Shown here piece by piece: positions 41,305 through 50,116 of a stretch of DNA of 64,000 nucleotides. Positions within the stretch are counted from its first letter, which is position 1. The number at the start of each line of letters is the position of its first letter. The DNA is from JAWXUD01 sp044432945 (lineage in GTDB: Bacteria > Cyanobacteriota > Vampirovibrionia > Gastranaerophilales > Gastranaerophilaceae), in the NCBI GenBank assembly GCA_044432945.1, contig JAWXUD010000003.1, positions 11,500 through 75,499 on the forward strand, in the 5' to 3' direction. A program made the translations under genes and the position numbers. The notes beneath the pieces were generated by a model. That model made no database searches and had not been told where the DNA came from. It saw only the letters and a program-made list of their open reading frames with translations.

Positions 41305-42543
41305 ATGAGAAATTTAGAACTTTTGATGCCTGCTGGCAGTATAGAAAAATTAGAATATGCCATTAGATACGGTGCTAATGCTGTTTATCTAGGCGTTGTA
41401 GACTTTAGTTTGCGTGCAATGCGTAAGGGCAATTTAATAACTTTAGACAATTTAAAAGAGGCTGTTGATTTGGCTCACTCGCTTGGGGCAAAAGCTTATG
41501 TGACACTAAACATCTTTGCGTTTAATAACGACATAAAAGAGCTTGAGGCTTGTATTGACAGGTTTAAAGACGCTCGTCCTGATGCATTGATTGTTAGCGA
41601 TTTTGGGGTGTTTAATCTTGTGAGAAAGTATATGCCAGAAATTCCAGTGCATGTCAGTACGCAAGCTAATACGCTAAATTATGAGGCAGTAAAGTTTTGG
41701 CGTGATTTAGGAGCAACTAGGGTTATTCTTGCTCGTGAGTTAGAAATAAAAGATATCGCAGAAATTCGCCGCCAAGTGCCTGATATTGAGATTGAAAGCT
41801 TTGTACATGGCGCTCAATGTGTTTCGTTTTCTGGACGTTGCTTGTTGAGTGATTATTTCTCAACAGGAGAGCGTAAAGCTAATCACGGCAACTGTTCACA
41901 GCCTTGTCGTTGGAGCTATAAACTTGTTGAAGAAACTCGTCCAGGTCAGTATTATGAAATAAATCAAGATGAGCGTGGTTCTCATATTTTAAGTCCAAAA
42001 GATTTGTGTTTAGTAAGGTCGTTGCCAGATTTGATTGAGGCGGGTGTAAATTCGTTTAAGGTTGAGGGGCGTACGAAAAGTTTGTATTATGTGTCGGCGG
42101 TGGCAAAAGCTTATCGTAATGCGATTGATGAGATTTTGCAAAATCCAAATGCTGATTTAGAAAAATATTTCTTAGAGTTGAAAAAAGTTGGTAATCGTGG
42201 TTATACAAATGGTTTTGCATTAGGCGATAACAACGGCGAAAGTTATAGTTATGATATTTCAAAAGGTTTGGCGGGGGCTGATTTTTTATGTGAATTTATG
42301 GGCGAAGAAAAAGATGGATTTTATTTGGTAAAGATTAAGAATAAAATTCTTTTAGACGATGAAATTGAAATTATTACACCTAGTGAAGCTTTGATTGTCA
42401 AAGTCGAAGAGATTAAAAACAAAGAGTTTGAGAATGTTCAACTCGGTAATACTAATGATGAAGTGTTTATGAAATTTACGCAATCGCCTGTCGAGTATAA
42501 ATTTGCAATCGCAAGAACAATTGGGATTAAGGGAGAAAATTAA
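41305..42543 (+). CDS. Peptidase U32 family protein (tRNA/rRNA hydroxylase type, TrhP-like)
   Basis: The family was named as peptidases but members TrhP and RlhA hydroxylate tRNA U34 or 23S rRNA. The 412-aa protein has MPAGSIEKLEYAIRYGANAVYLG at the N-terminus, VHVSTQANTLNYEAVKFW, the U32 signature ESFVHGAQCVSFSGRCLLSDY, and cysteines in GNCSQPCRWSY that likely hold an Fe-S cluster, then GVNSFKVEGRTKS. Its stop overlaps the yqeG start (TAATG), so the two are translationally coupled. Between TrhP and RlhA I favour TrhP on length. Confidence 0.9.
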   Translation: MRNLELLMPAGSIEKLEYAIRYGANAVYLGVVDFSLRAMRKGNLITLDNLKEAVDLAHSLGAKAYVTLNIFAFNNDIKELEACIDRFKDARPDALIVSDFGVFNLVRKYMPEIPVHVSTQANTLNYEAVKFWRDLGATRVILARELEIKDIAEIRRQVPDIEIESFVHGAQCVSFSGRCLLSDYFSTGERKANHGNCSQPCRWSYKLVEETRPGQYYEINQDERGSHILSPKDLCLVRSLPDLIEAGVNSFKVEGRTKSLYYVSAVAKAYRNAIDEILQNPNADLEKYFLELKKVGNRGYTNGFALGDNNGESYSYDISKGLAGADFLCEFMGEEKDGFYLVKIKNKILLDDEIEIITPSEALIVKVEEIKNKEFENVQLGNTNDEVFMKFTQSPVEYKFAIARTIGIKGEN

Positions 42544-43022
42544 TGTTTATAAAACCAGATTATAATGTCGAGAATATTTATGCTATTGATTTGAATGAGT
42601 TGAAAAGTCGTGGTATCAATGCTTTTTTATTCGATTTGGATAGCACTTTGATGGCTTCAAAATCAGGTTTTTACACAGAAAAAACTCTTGAGTGGTTGCA
42701 GAATGTGAAAAAAGATTTTTTTGTAGGGGTTGTATCTAACAATGATAATTTAGCTTATGAAGAGAAAGTTTTGAATGTTTCAGATTTCCCTGTAGTATTT
42801 TCTGCTCACAAGCCTGAAATTAAGGTTGCTAGAAAATTTATGAGAGATTATTCGCTTGATGCGAGCAAAACTGTTTTTGTAGGCGATAGACCTTTGACTG
42901 ATATCGTTTGTGGCAAAAGATTGGGGTGCGTGACGATTTTGGTTGATTCTATTACAGCTGAGATGGAAAAACCTATTGTTCGTTTTGCCCGTGCTTGTGA
43001 ACGTAGTTTTATTAGACGTTAG
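42543..43022 (+). CDS. yqeG: YqeG-family HAD phosphatase
   Basis: A 159-aa HAD subfamily IIIA protein. Motif I is AFLFDLDSTLM, motif II VGVVSNND, the Lys is in SAHKPEIKVARKFM and motif IV is FVGDRPLTDIVCGKRLG. The N-terminal FIKPDYNVENIYAIDLNELK is typical of YqeG, related to a mitochondrial phosphatidylglycerophosphate phosphatase. Natural substrate in bacteria is not settled. Coupled to the U32 gene by a TAATG overlap. Confidence 0.92.
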   Translation: MFIKPDYNVENIYAIDLNELKSRGINAFLFDLDSTLMASKSGFYTEKTLEWLQNVKKDFFVGVVSNNDNLAYEEKVLNVSDFPVVFSAHKPEIKVARKFMRDYSLDASKTVFVGDRPLTDIVCGKRLGCVTILVDSITAEMEKPIVRFARACERSFIRR

Positions 43023-43109
43023 GGGTTTAATAAGTTAAAGTTTCGTAATATAAAAGTGCAAATTAGCATTTTTTATTTTTTTGAATACTTTATATAAATG
43101 GTAGAATTT

Positions 43110-44471
43110 ATGATAAATAGTGTCAACTCGTATAACGTTAATAAAGGTTATGAGGCTAAGGCGGTTGCTGAGGTTAGTTCTCAAACGTGTTCAAAGCCTA
43201 GCTTTGGCATGAATTTTCCGTTTTTTCAATCTGATTCTGCTGGCGTAAAGCCAAATATCACGTTGCGTACCAAATTGAATAAACATGAGCTAAATCAATA
43301 TAATAATTTGATAAATTCTATCGATAAAACTTCTCGTAAACGTGTTGAGGTACTTTTGAAAAAAGGGATTTTGTTGAATTCAAATTCACAAGATAAATCT
43401 ACAGTGTTAGATAATTTGAATAAAATTGCAGAAATGCCTCGTGCTAAAGGCTTAGACAGTGTAAATTTAATCCAATCCACAATTGAAATTTTAGATGATC
43501 CGTTTAAATCAACGCAAAAGTTTGGCGACATTCCTGAAAACTATAAATCGGAGGTCATTTCTACTCAGATCAATGATAGTGGTAATAAAATGTCAGTGAT
43601 TGAAGCTGAAAAAGCTGTTAATGTAAATTCTTCTGGTACTTGTCCTGCGGCAAGTATTCAGTTTAGTTTGGCACAAAAAGCTCCTGCTGAGTTTGCTCGA
43701 TTTGTTGAAGGGGTTTCATCACCAGAGATGGCTGTAGAAAAGGAAATTTCGCTTGAGAATTTAGCTGATACAACACTTGATGCTGTTTGGTTGTTGAACG
43801 CTTTTGAAATCCCTTATACTATGAATGATTTTTGTAAGGCTAATTTGAAATTTGCACCTGATAAAAATGCGTTATTAAGAGCGAGAATGCAGACTACAAA
43901 TCAAGATAATCAAGAACGTTCAGCGGTTGATGTTTTGCTTCAATCTACGTTTATGAATGTTGGTTCACAGCAGACATATAACTCATTGACCGATACTCGT
44001 GCAGGTAAATTCAATGAAAAGGATACTGGCTTGGTTGAATTTGAAAAAACTTTTACGGAATCAATTGTTGATGATAAGAATAAAATAACTTTGATAAATC
44101 AGATTATTGATGAGAATGAACGTTTAGTGGGGTATGAATCAGATTTATCAAAATTGAAACAACAAATATTGGATACTTTAGCACAAGATGAAAATATTAT
44201 TATAGGTTATACTTTTGTTGATAGGAATAATAATCTTTTGGGCGGGCATGAAATAACTATTGTTGGCTCTAGAAAAGATAGTGCTGGTCGAACTTATTTG
44301 ATATGTAATGATAGTGATGACAAATATTTTGGTGCGATTGAGTATTTGGCAGATGATTTGTTGCCAAAAATTCATCATGCAACTTTCCCTAAAAATGTTG
44401 TCGAAAAAGATTTAGATTTTCAACCGAATTGGATAGAAGGATTGAAGAGCTATAAGGAAATGAAGAAATAA
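43110..44471 (+). CDS. Lineage-specific protein with predicted papain-like Cys/His/Asn core
   Basis: A 453-aa protein I cannot assign to a family. The N-terminus (MINSVNSYN... KPSFGMNFPFF, F32-G33) resembles other unknown proteins here. Residues 175-185 read SGTCPAASIQFSL, a Cys at the start of a helix as in C39/transglutaminase-like peptidases (nucleophile C178). Near the C-terminus GGHEITIVGSRKD (H380) and TYLICNDSDD (N400) are spaced and set in strands as the His and Asn/Asp of papain-fold enzymes. A helical insertion of about 190 residues lies between. ATG 43110 is chosen over 43098 by family-like MINS start; neither has a strong SD. No signal peptide. Confidence 0.6.
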   Translation: MINSVNSYNVNKGYEAKAVAEVSSQTCSKPSFGMNFPFFQSDSAGVKPNITLRTKLNKHELNQYNNLINSIDKTSRKRVEVLLKKGILLNSNSQDKSTVLDNLNKIAEMPRAKGLDSVNLIQSTIEILDDPFKSTQKFGDIPENYKSEVISTQINDSGNKMSVIEAEKAVNVNSSGTCPAASIQFSLAQKAPAEFARFVEGVSSPEMAVEKEISLENLADTTLDAVWLLNAFEIPYTMNDFCKANLKFAPDKNALLRARMQTTNQDNQERSAVDVLLQSTFMNVGSQQTYNSLTDTRAGKFNEKDTGLVEFEKTFTESIVDDKNKITLINQIIDENERLVGYESDLSKLKQQILDTLAQDENIIIGYTFVDRNNNLLGGHEITIVGSRKDSAGRTYLICNDSDDKYFGAIEYLADDLLPKIHHATFPKNVVEKDLDFQPNWIEGLKSYKEMKK

Positions 44472-44578
44472 GCTTAGCTTTGATTTCTAGATAGCCATAG
44501 TGGATAATATGTTTTTAAATATGATCGTTTAAAATTGTTAATGTAGATCGTTAATGTATAAAATTTTAAGGATTCAAT

Positions 44579-44884
44579 ATGAAAAATTTATTAGTGTTTT
44601 TATCGTTATTAGTGTTATGTACGATGGCATATATTGATTTGAAAGATAGGCTCATCGAAATCGATAGAATTGGTGCAAATACTCCAGCTCAGGTTGAATT
44701 AAACCAATCGCTATCACCTTCTTCGACACAATCAATTAACCAGGATATAAATTCTTTAACCCCGTTAAAAGATAAGCAACCTCAAAAATTATATGAAAAA
44801 ATTAATGATAATTCTTCTGGATTGCAAAACCCGTATAATTCGGTCTTGGATAGGCGTAACACGATTACAAATCCTGTCCAATAA
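44579..44884 (+). CDS. Small secreted or membrane-anchored protein
   Basis: A 101-aa protein. Residues 1-18 (KNLLVFLSLLVLCTMAYI) form a signal peptide or anchor; there is a Cys at position 14 but the lipobox is poor. The rest is polar, Ser/Gln/Asn-rich and probably unstructured (SPSSTQSINQDINSLTP). AAGGATTC precedes the ATG. It converges with a secreted-protein gene at 44.9 kb. Function unknown. Confidence 0.6.
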   Translation: MKNLLVFLSLLVLCTMAYIDLKDRLIEIDRIGANTPAQVELNQSLSPSSTQSINQDINSLTPLKDKQPQKLYEKINDNSSGLQNPYNSVLDRRNTITNPVQ

Positions 44885-44897
44885 TTTATGATGAAAC

Positions 44898-45701
44898 CTA
44901 GTAGCTATAAATTATTTCGCCGATTTCATCATCGTTTTTTTCTAAATCATTATCGGGTCTATTTTCTCTGAGGTTACGTTGATATTCAAGGGGTGACATA
45001 CTGTTTTTAATCTCTTTTTTAGTTATAGGTTGTATTCTTTTAGGGAAAAGTAATAAATTTATATTTTGTGAGATGTTTTTTGAAAGTAGACATTTTGAAT
45101 ATTTTTCCAAATTATCTAGATATTTTTCGCCATTAATTAGTTCATCGGCGTAAAAAATATTTTCAATATCGCTTAAAGTTTCTTCGTGTTTTTCGTTAAA
45201 TACTATTAAATTTTTTGTCGTATCAATTAGAATGGCTTTTGTGCTTAGTACGTATTTTTGTGGAATTTTGACTGCTGATGATACTTCTAAGACTTCCCAA
45301 ATATTTCTGCGATTTTCACCTTTTGAATTAGCTATGTATGAAGTTATAAGTAGGACTTTATCGCATTTGAATTTTTTCGCTATTTTTGAGATTTCTTCAT
45401 AATCGATTTCGTTATTTCTGTAGTTTTTTAACGTGTTTTCAGTTATTGATTTTAAAGATTTTGATTTTGACGTGATTCGATAAACTTCGCTTAAATTAGG
45501 AGAGTTAAGGTTTTTGTTTTGTTGAAAATCAGATATTATGTCGTTAGCAAAAATGATAGAAGCTTCTTCAAAATAATAAGAGTTGGATTTTGCTTGATAC
45601 AAATCTGTTGGCAAAACTAATATATCGACTTCGGCTTTTGAGATAGTTGAAGTGCTAAATAAAATTATAGTTAGTAATAAGTATTTAAAAATAGTTTTCA
45701 T
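44898..45701 (-). CDS. Exported hypothetical protein
   Basis: A 267-aa protein with a signal peptide (MKTIFKYLLLTIILFSTSTI, cut likely after SKA). The mature part begins DILVLPTDLYQAKSNSYYFE and has alternating strands and helices, with KKFKCDKVLLITSYI and STKAILIDTTKNLIVF. The layout recalls TolB-N/CsgG-like periplasmic alpha/beta domains, but no motif is decisive. The start at 45701 is picked because an extended -10 box ends 6 nt upstream; the frame extends nine codons further with that box inside it. Confidence 0.65.
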   Translation of the reverse strand: MKTIFKYLLLTIILFSTSTISKAEVDILVLPTDLYQAKSNSYYFEEASIIFANDIISDFQQNKNLNSPNLSEVYRITSKSKSLKSITENTLKNYRNNEIDYEEISKIAKKFKCDKVLLITSYIANSKGENRRNIWEVLEVSSAVKIPQKYVLSTKAILIDTTKNLIVFNEKHEETLSDIENIFYADELINGEKYLDNLEKYSKCLLSKNISQNINLLLFPKRIQPITKKEIKNSMSPLEYQRNLRENRPDNDLEKNDDEIGEIIYSY

Positions 45702-45707
45702 AAGATT

Positions 45708-45716
45708 ATTATAGCA
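45708..45716 (-). promoter_or_regulatory. Extended -10 promoter of a leaderless transcript
   Basis: TGCTATAAT on the minus strand (45716-45708), 6 nt before the ATG at 45701. No good -35 is seen; the TGn extension may compensate. There is no Shine-Dalgarno sequence between the box and the gene. Confidence 0.55.
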
Positions 45717-45796
45717 TATATTTTTCATTCAAATAACTGATAATATTTCTTAATGGATTTGTTATGATTGATTAGAACATCAAAAGGAGAATACTA

Positions 45797-46180
45797 ATGG
45801 ATTATAGGCAAATGTTGGACAAAGCAAAAGAGGTATCAGGTAATGCACATGTGCCATATTCTAAATTCCCTGTAGGTGCTTGTCTTTTAACCGAGAATGA
45901 CAAAGTTTATACTGGTTGTAATTTTGAGAATGCTAGTTATGGGCTTACAATTTGTGCTGAGCGTAATGCGGTTGGTTCGGCAGTGGCTGAGGGTGAAAAA
46001 AGATATAAAGCAATAGCGATTTATGCTCCAAAAATGGAGAAATGTTTTCCTTGTGGGGCTTGTAGACAAGTGTTACATGAGTTTTGTTCTAATGATGGTA
46101 TGGACATTATCTTAGAGAACGAAGGTGATATGGTTATTTATAAATTATGTGATATTTTTCCAGAAGGATTTCGTTTATAG
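45797..46180 (+). CDS. cdd: Cytidine deaminase
   Basis: Zinc enzyme converting cytidine and deoxycytidine to uridine forms. The catalytic motif TICAERNAVGSA (Cys-Ala-Glu) and the zinc pair PCGACRQVLHEF are present, along with VPYSKFPVGACL and CNFENASYG, which bind the ribose. At 127 aa it is the small tetrameric type. SD AAGGAGA lies 8 nt before the ATG. Confidence 0.97.
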   Translation: MDYRQMLDKAKEVSGNAHVPYSKFPVGACLLTENDKVYTGCNFENASYGLTICAERNAVGSAVAEGEKRYKAIAIYAPKMEKCFPCGACRQVLHEFCSNDGMDIILENEGDMVIYKLCDIFPEGFRL

Positions 46181-46183
46181 CTT

Positions 46184-46423
46184 ATGTACATTATAGAGAT
46201 TTTTGTAAATCAGATTTTGAAAATTAAAAACAGGAAGCAAAGAAAAAAGGGATATAATCCTTTGAATGAAGAGCAGCAAGAAGAAGACAGCGATAGATGT
46301 GAACATTTATTTATGCCCGTTGATAGTACAAAAGAGCATTTAGCTTGTTCTAAATGTGGGTTAATTGTTCATAAGGATAATTTGAAAAAATATAATATAT
46401 TCAAAAAGAAATTTTTCAAATAG
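46184..46423 (+). CDS. Small protein with zinc-ribbon-like cysteines
   Basis: A 79-aa basic protein. After KIKNRKQRKKGYNPLNEEQQ, the pattern DRCEHLFMPVDSTKEHLACS then CSKCG gives three Cys and a His that could bind zinc. The N-terminal 15 residues are hydrophobic (YIIEIFVNQIL). It starts 3 nt after cdd with no clear SD, so it depends on cdd translation. Homologues with CxHxF...CxKCG occur as unknown small proteins; no function known. Confidence 0.55.
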   Translation: MYIIEIFVNQILKIKNRKQRKKGYNPLNEEQQEEDSDRCEHLFMPVDSTKEHLACSKCGLIVHKDNLKKYNIFKKKFFK

Positions 46424-46435
46424 TGTAATTAAGTT

Positions 46436-47677
46436 TTAATTTTGCGAAATCATTTTTGATAAAATATTTTTAGCCGCTTGAAGTTGTGCGTCATTGTGCT
46501 TTTTTATATCGTTTAGTGTGAAATCGATTTGCACATCAGGTGTTATGCCTTTTTTATTGATATCATTGCCGTTTGGGGTTAGGTATTTTGCGATTGTCAA
46601 ATTCAGTCCTGTGTTGTTTGGCATAGGGATAATTTTTTGCACCATACCTTTGCCATAAGTTGTTGTGCCTAAAAGAGTTGCTTTCTTGTAATCTTTTAAA
46701 GCTCCTGATAAAATCTCACTGGCACTGGCAGAAGCGTGATCTACTAATACAACAGTTGGTTTTTCGATACCGAATTCGGTATTTTGAGCAAGTATGTCGT
46801 ACTTATAACCGTTGCGTCCTACAATGCTTACGATGTTGCCTTCTGGGATAAATAAGTTGGCGATGAAGATGGCGTTAGGCAGTAGTCCGCCAGTATTTCC
46901 ACGCAAATCAAGAATCAGTCCTTCTGTGTCTTTAGTTTTTTCAAGTGCTTCAACAAATTCATTAGGTGTTGTTGCACCGATAAAGCTAGATATTTGAATA
47001 TAGCCAATATTATCTTCAATATTACTTTTTACAGATTTGATTTTTATTTCTTTACGTATAATTTTTTTTGTTATTTTGTCGTTGTTGCGTATGACAACTA
47101 TTTTTACTGGTGTGTTAATCTCGCCTTGTACAAGTTCACCAACTTCACTAATAGATAGTCCGTTTACTTCTGTGTCATCAATCGAAAAAATTATGTCATT
47201 AGGAAGTAAATTAGCAGACTGAGCTGGTGTGTTTTCAATAACGTTGATAACTTTTATTTTGCCTGATGATGAAGAGATAGTTACTCCAATACCTGTGATT
47301 TTAGAGTTGATAGAATTGTTTTGGTTATTGAACTCTTTTTTTGACATAAATCTCGAATATGGATCGTTAAGGCTAGCGAGCATTGTGTTAATCGCAAGTT
47401 TTGCGTCTTCATCTGTTTTGATTTGTCCTTGATAGTGAGTTTTCCATCGGTACCAAGTTTGATTATTCATATTAGCGTCATAATAATCTTTTTGAATAGT
47501 TAGCCAGGTTTCATCAAAAAGTTTTTGAGAATTAATCTGATTTTTGTGCGTAAATTCTGGCATATCAGTTAGTTCAAAGTCATTTTTGTTGGCTAAAAAA
47601 TGGTTTAGGGCGAGTAAAGAAAATATTAATGTAATAAATAGAATTCTTTTTTTGTATTTCATATAAATATTTAACAT
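46436..47677 (-). CDS. ctpA: C-terminal processing peptidase, S41 family
   Basis: Periplasmic serine protease. An N-terminal membrane anchor (about residues 10-26, ILFITLIFSLLALNHFLA) precedes a linker, a PDZ domain (about 110-190, GIGVTISSSSGKI through IDDTEVNGLSI) and the S41 catalytic core. The core has ILDLRGNTGGLL, VVLVDHASASASEILSGAL with the nucleophile Ser, and TTYGKGMVQ with the general-base Lys. Length is 413 aa from the ATG at 47677; an ATG at 47662 would also keep the anchor, and neither has an SD. CtpA-type proteases trim envelope proteins. Confidence 0.94.
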   Translation of the reverse strand: MLNIYMKYKKRILFITLIFSLLALNHFLANKNDFELTDMPEFTHKNQINSQKLFDETWLTIQKDYYDANMNNQTWYRWKTHYQGQIKTDEDAKLAINTMLASLNDPYSRFMSKKEFNNQNNSINSKITGIGVTISSSSGKIKVINVIENTPAQSANLLPNDIIFSIDDTEVNGLSISEVGELVQGEINTPVKIVVIRNNDKITKKIIRKEIKIKSVKSNIEDNIGYIQISSFIGATTPNEFVEALEKTKDTEGLILDLRGNTGGLLPNAIFIANLFIPEGNIVSIVGRNGYKYDILAQNTEFGIEKPTVVLVDHASASASEILSGALKDYKKATLLGTTTYGKGMVQKIIPMPNNTGLNLTIAKYLTPNGNDINKKGITPDVQIDFTLNDIKKHNDAQLQAAKNILSKMISQN

Positions 47678-47735
47678 CAATTAGATTTCATAATCAATAT
47701 ACTTTTTTATTATGAAGAAGCATTATAAATTATTA

Positions 47736-48470
47736 TTATAAATCTTCAAATCCAGGTGATAATGTTGGCAAATTCTTGTATGCATTATTTGTTGTAACCG
47801 TTTTTTTAATATATTTGCTTGAATAATTTCCTCTTATGAAAAGTTTTTCTAATGTGTTTTCACGACTAACTAGTGGGTGCATCACATTTTTAAATTCTGG
47901 ATAGACCTCAGATAATTCGTTCCATACAGAGGCCTCCATTGTCCAAGCGTATGTTTCTTCAGCCAAAGAATTGTATTCGTCTTGATGAAGTGCTTCGTGT
48001 GCTAAAAGTGCAGCTAACGCAATAGCAGGTGCACTTTCGTGACGTGGGTTTATGTATATATATAGATTTTTTCCTTTTTTCCACCCAAGTGCGTCAAATG
48101 TTGCGTAAGCTTTATTGATTGTTGACAAATCTTTGAACTCTATTTTAACAGGTCTACCTGATAAATTATTTCCAAGTATTGCGTTGCGTGAAAATTCTCC
48201 ATTGGTATTTTTTAACAAATCAAGGGCAACATAAATTATTTCGCTTTTGCCAGTATCTTTGTAAGTTGGTTTTATTATTTCAATGTATTCAGCTGTGTAT
48301 TTTTCTGGATATAGTTCAGACGCTGGTTGAGTTTGCATTTGAATTTGTTGTTCTTCTGTCGTTTTTTTATTTTTTTTGTCTTTTGCGAAAGCAGGCATCG
48401 TAAGGCTTGCTGTCATAAACATTAAACTCATACCAACTATTATTACGTTTTTTATTTTCTTAAATTCCAT
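47736..48470 (-). CDS. Secreted protein with HEXXH metallopeptidase motif
   Basis: A 244-aa protein with a clear signal peptide (IIVGMSLMFMTASLTMPAFA, cut before KDKK). A Gln/Lys-rich linker follows, then a domain with LLAHEALHQDEYNSLAEETY: His158-Glu159-x-x-His162 plus Glu171/172 fit a zincin active site (HEXXH and a downstream Glu). This points to a periplasmic zinc protease, but no family name can be given. SD GGGGAAATAA precedes the ATG. Confidence 0.7.
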   Translation of the reverse strand: MEFKKIKNVIIVGMSLMFMTASLTMPAFAKDKKNKKTTEEQQIQMQTQPASELYPEKYTAEYIEIIKPTYKDTGKSEIIYVALDLLKNTNGEFSRNAILGNNLSGRPVKIEFKDLSTINKAYATFDALGWKKGKNLYIYINPRHESAPAIALAALLAHEALHQDEYNSLAEETYAWTMEASVWNELSEVYPEFKNVMHPLVSRENTLEKLFIRGNYSSKYIKKTVTTNNAYKNLPTLSPGFEDL

Positions 48471-48544
48471 TTATTTCCCCAATCCTTAAATTTGCACATA
48501 ATTATATTATAATTTTTTTTTTAATAATGGCAAATATAATTGAT

Positions 48545-50116
48545 TTATTTTTTATTTTTGCGGTTTAAACTCGCAAGCTCGCTGTATTTTATTTTGTATT
48601 CTGTTGAACTATTAATACTTTCAGCTTCTTTAATATATTCTAATGCTGTTTTGATATCATCTATTTCTTTATAGATATCACTCATTTTGGCATAATATTT
48701 GGCATTTGTTACATCATAAGTTATTGCACGCATCATGCATTCAATAGCTTCTTCAAAATCTTTTTCAACAAATCGTACCAAAGCTAAATAATAATAGCCA
48801 TCAGCAAAATTCATATCAAGAGCGATAGCTTTTTGTGCGAGTTCTTTTGCAAGCTCGTAATCTTCTTTCTCAAAAGCAGCATTAGCACCAACTGTATAAG
48901 CCGTAATGTAATCTTCATTTTCTTCAATAATTTTGTTGGTTATATTTAGAGCGTCATCGAAATTTTTTTCTTTAATTAGAATTTCTGCTAATTGTGTAGC
49001 ATAATTAGGACTTGGATTTTTTTCAATAACTTGTTTGATAGTTTTTTCTGCTTGTTCAAAAAGGTCAAGTTCACTATAAACTTTTGCGAGTGATGTTAGT
49101 GTGAAATTGTCACAATGATTATTTTTTATATTCGTTTCCAAATCATTTTTTGCACCTAAAAAATCTTTGTTTTCGAATTTTATCAATGAGTTTAAAACGA
49201 TAGCTTGTGTATGATTTTCGTTTTGAGAAAGAATAAATCCGAGTTCTTTTTTTGTTTTGTCAAAGTTTTTTTGTTCATAATATAAATAAGCAAGCGAATA
49301 TCTATAATCCAGATTATATTGTTCTAGCTTGATAGCGGTCTTGTATGAGTTTTCGGCTTCTTCTTGCCAGCCGTTAAAAAAATAAGCGTTTGCTAAATTA
49401 TAAAAATATTTTGAATTTAGTTTTTCAATACTGCTGGCTTTAGAAAAATATTTTATCGCATCAATAAATTTCATATCTTCTAATGCGAAAAGCCCTTTAT
49501 AATTTAATATTTCAGGATTTTCAGAAGTAGTGTTAACGTTAGCAAAGATTTCTTTTGATTTCTCAAGGTTGTTTTTATCAAAATATATTTTGCCTAAAAG
49601 TATTCTCGCATCGTCATTTTGAGGATTTTCTTTAATGATTTTTTCAATAATTTCTTTAGCTAATTCTGTTTTTTTATTTATATAATAAAAATTAGCGATA
49701 GTTGTAAGGCAATGCTCATCAAGATCTTCTTTTTCTAATTCGGCAATTTTATCAAAATCTTTCATTTGTCCTGCTAATTCAATGATAGCTAAGAGATTTT
49801 TTGAATTTGGTTGAACTTCAAAACATTTTTGTGCGTATTCGATAGCATTTTTCAAATCATCAGTTTCTATATATATTTTTTTTAGCAATGTTGCACAATC
49901 AAGATGATTAGGGTTTTTAGATATGACTTTTTCTAAAAACTGAATTCCTCTTTGTGAGTTATTTAGCAAATAATATAATTCGCCTAGTTGGAATAATATT
50001 TCAATATTATCGGCTTCGATTTCTAATGCTTTGTAGAGTAGTTCAATAGCTTGTTTATAGCAATTTTGTGACTTTAATTCAAACGCTTGTTTTATGTATT
50101 CTAATGTATTTTCCAT
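48545..50116 (-). CDS. TPR-repeat protein
   Basis: A 523-aa soluble tetratricopeptide scaffold with about 14 repeats, acidic and Lys/Glu/Asn-rich. Example units: AIELLYKALEIEADNIEILF, YFYNLANAYFFNGWQEEAEN, ADGYYYLALVRFVEKDFEEA. It follows the FtsB/DivIC-like gene directly (stop at 50117, ATG at 50116, TGGAGAATAA shared with the end of that gene), so the two are co-translated, which hints at a link to division or envelope assembly. Unrelated at sequence level to the TPR gene at 8.6 kb beyond the repeat itself. Confidence 0.85.
   Translation of the reverse strand: MENTLEYIKQAFELKSQNCYKQAIELLYKALEIEADNIEILFQLGELYYLLNNSQRGIQFLEKVISKNPNHLDCATLLKKIYIETDDLKNAIEYAQKCFEVQPNSKNLLAIIELAGQMKDFDKIAELEKEDLDEHCLTTIANFYYINKKTELAKEIIEKIIKENPQNDDARILLGKIYFDKNNLEKSKEIFANVNTTSENPEILNYKGLFALEDMKFIDAIKYFSKASSIEKLNSKYFYNLANAYFFNGWQEEAENSYKTAIKLEQYNLDYRYSLAYLYYEQKNFDKTKKELGFILSQNENHTQAIVLNSLIKFENKDFLGAKNDLETNIKNNHCDNFTLTSLAKVYSELDLFEQAEKTIKQVIEKNPSPNYATQLAEILIKEKNFDDALNITNKIIEENEDYITAYTVGANAAFEKEDYELAKELAQKAIALDMNFADGYYYLALVRFVEKDFEEAIECMMRAITYDVTNAKYYAKMSDIYKEIDDIKTALEYIKEAESINSSTEYKIKYSELASLNRKNKK

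Noticed and set aside
46812..47432. Several plus-strand open frames opposite ctpA
   Set aside because: They are antisense to a well-supported S41 protease with all catalytic motifs in frame.
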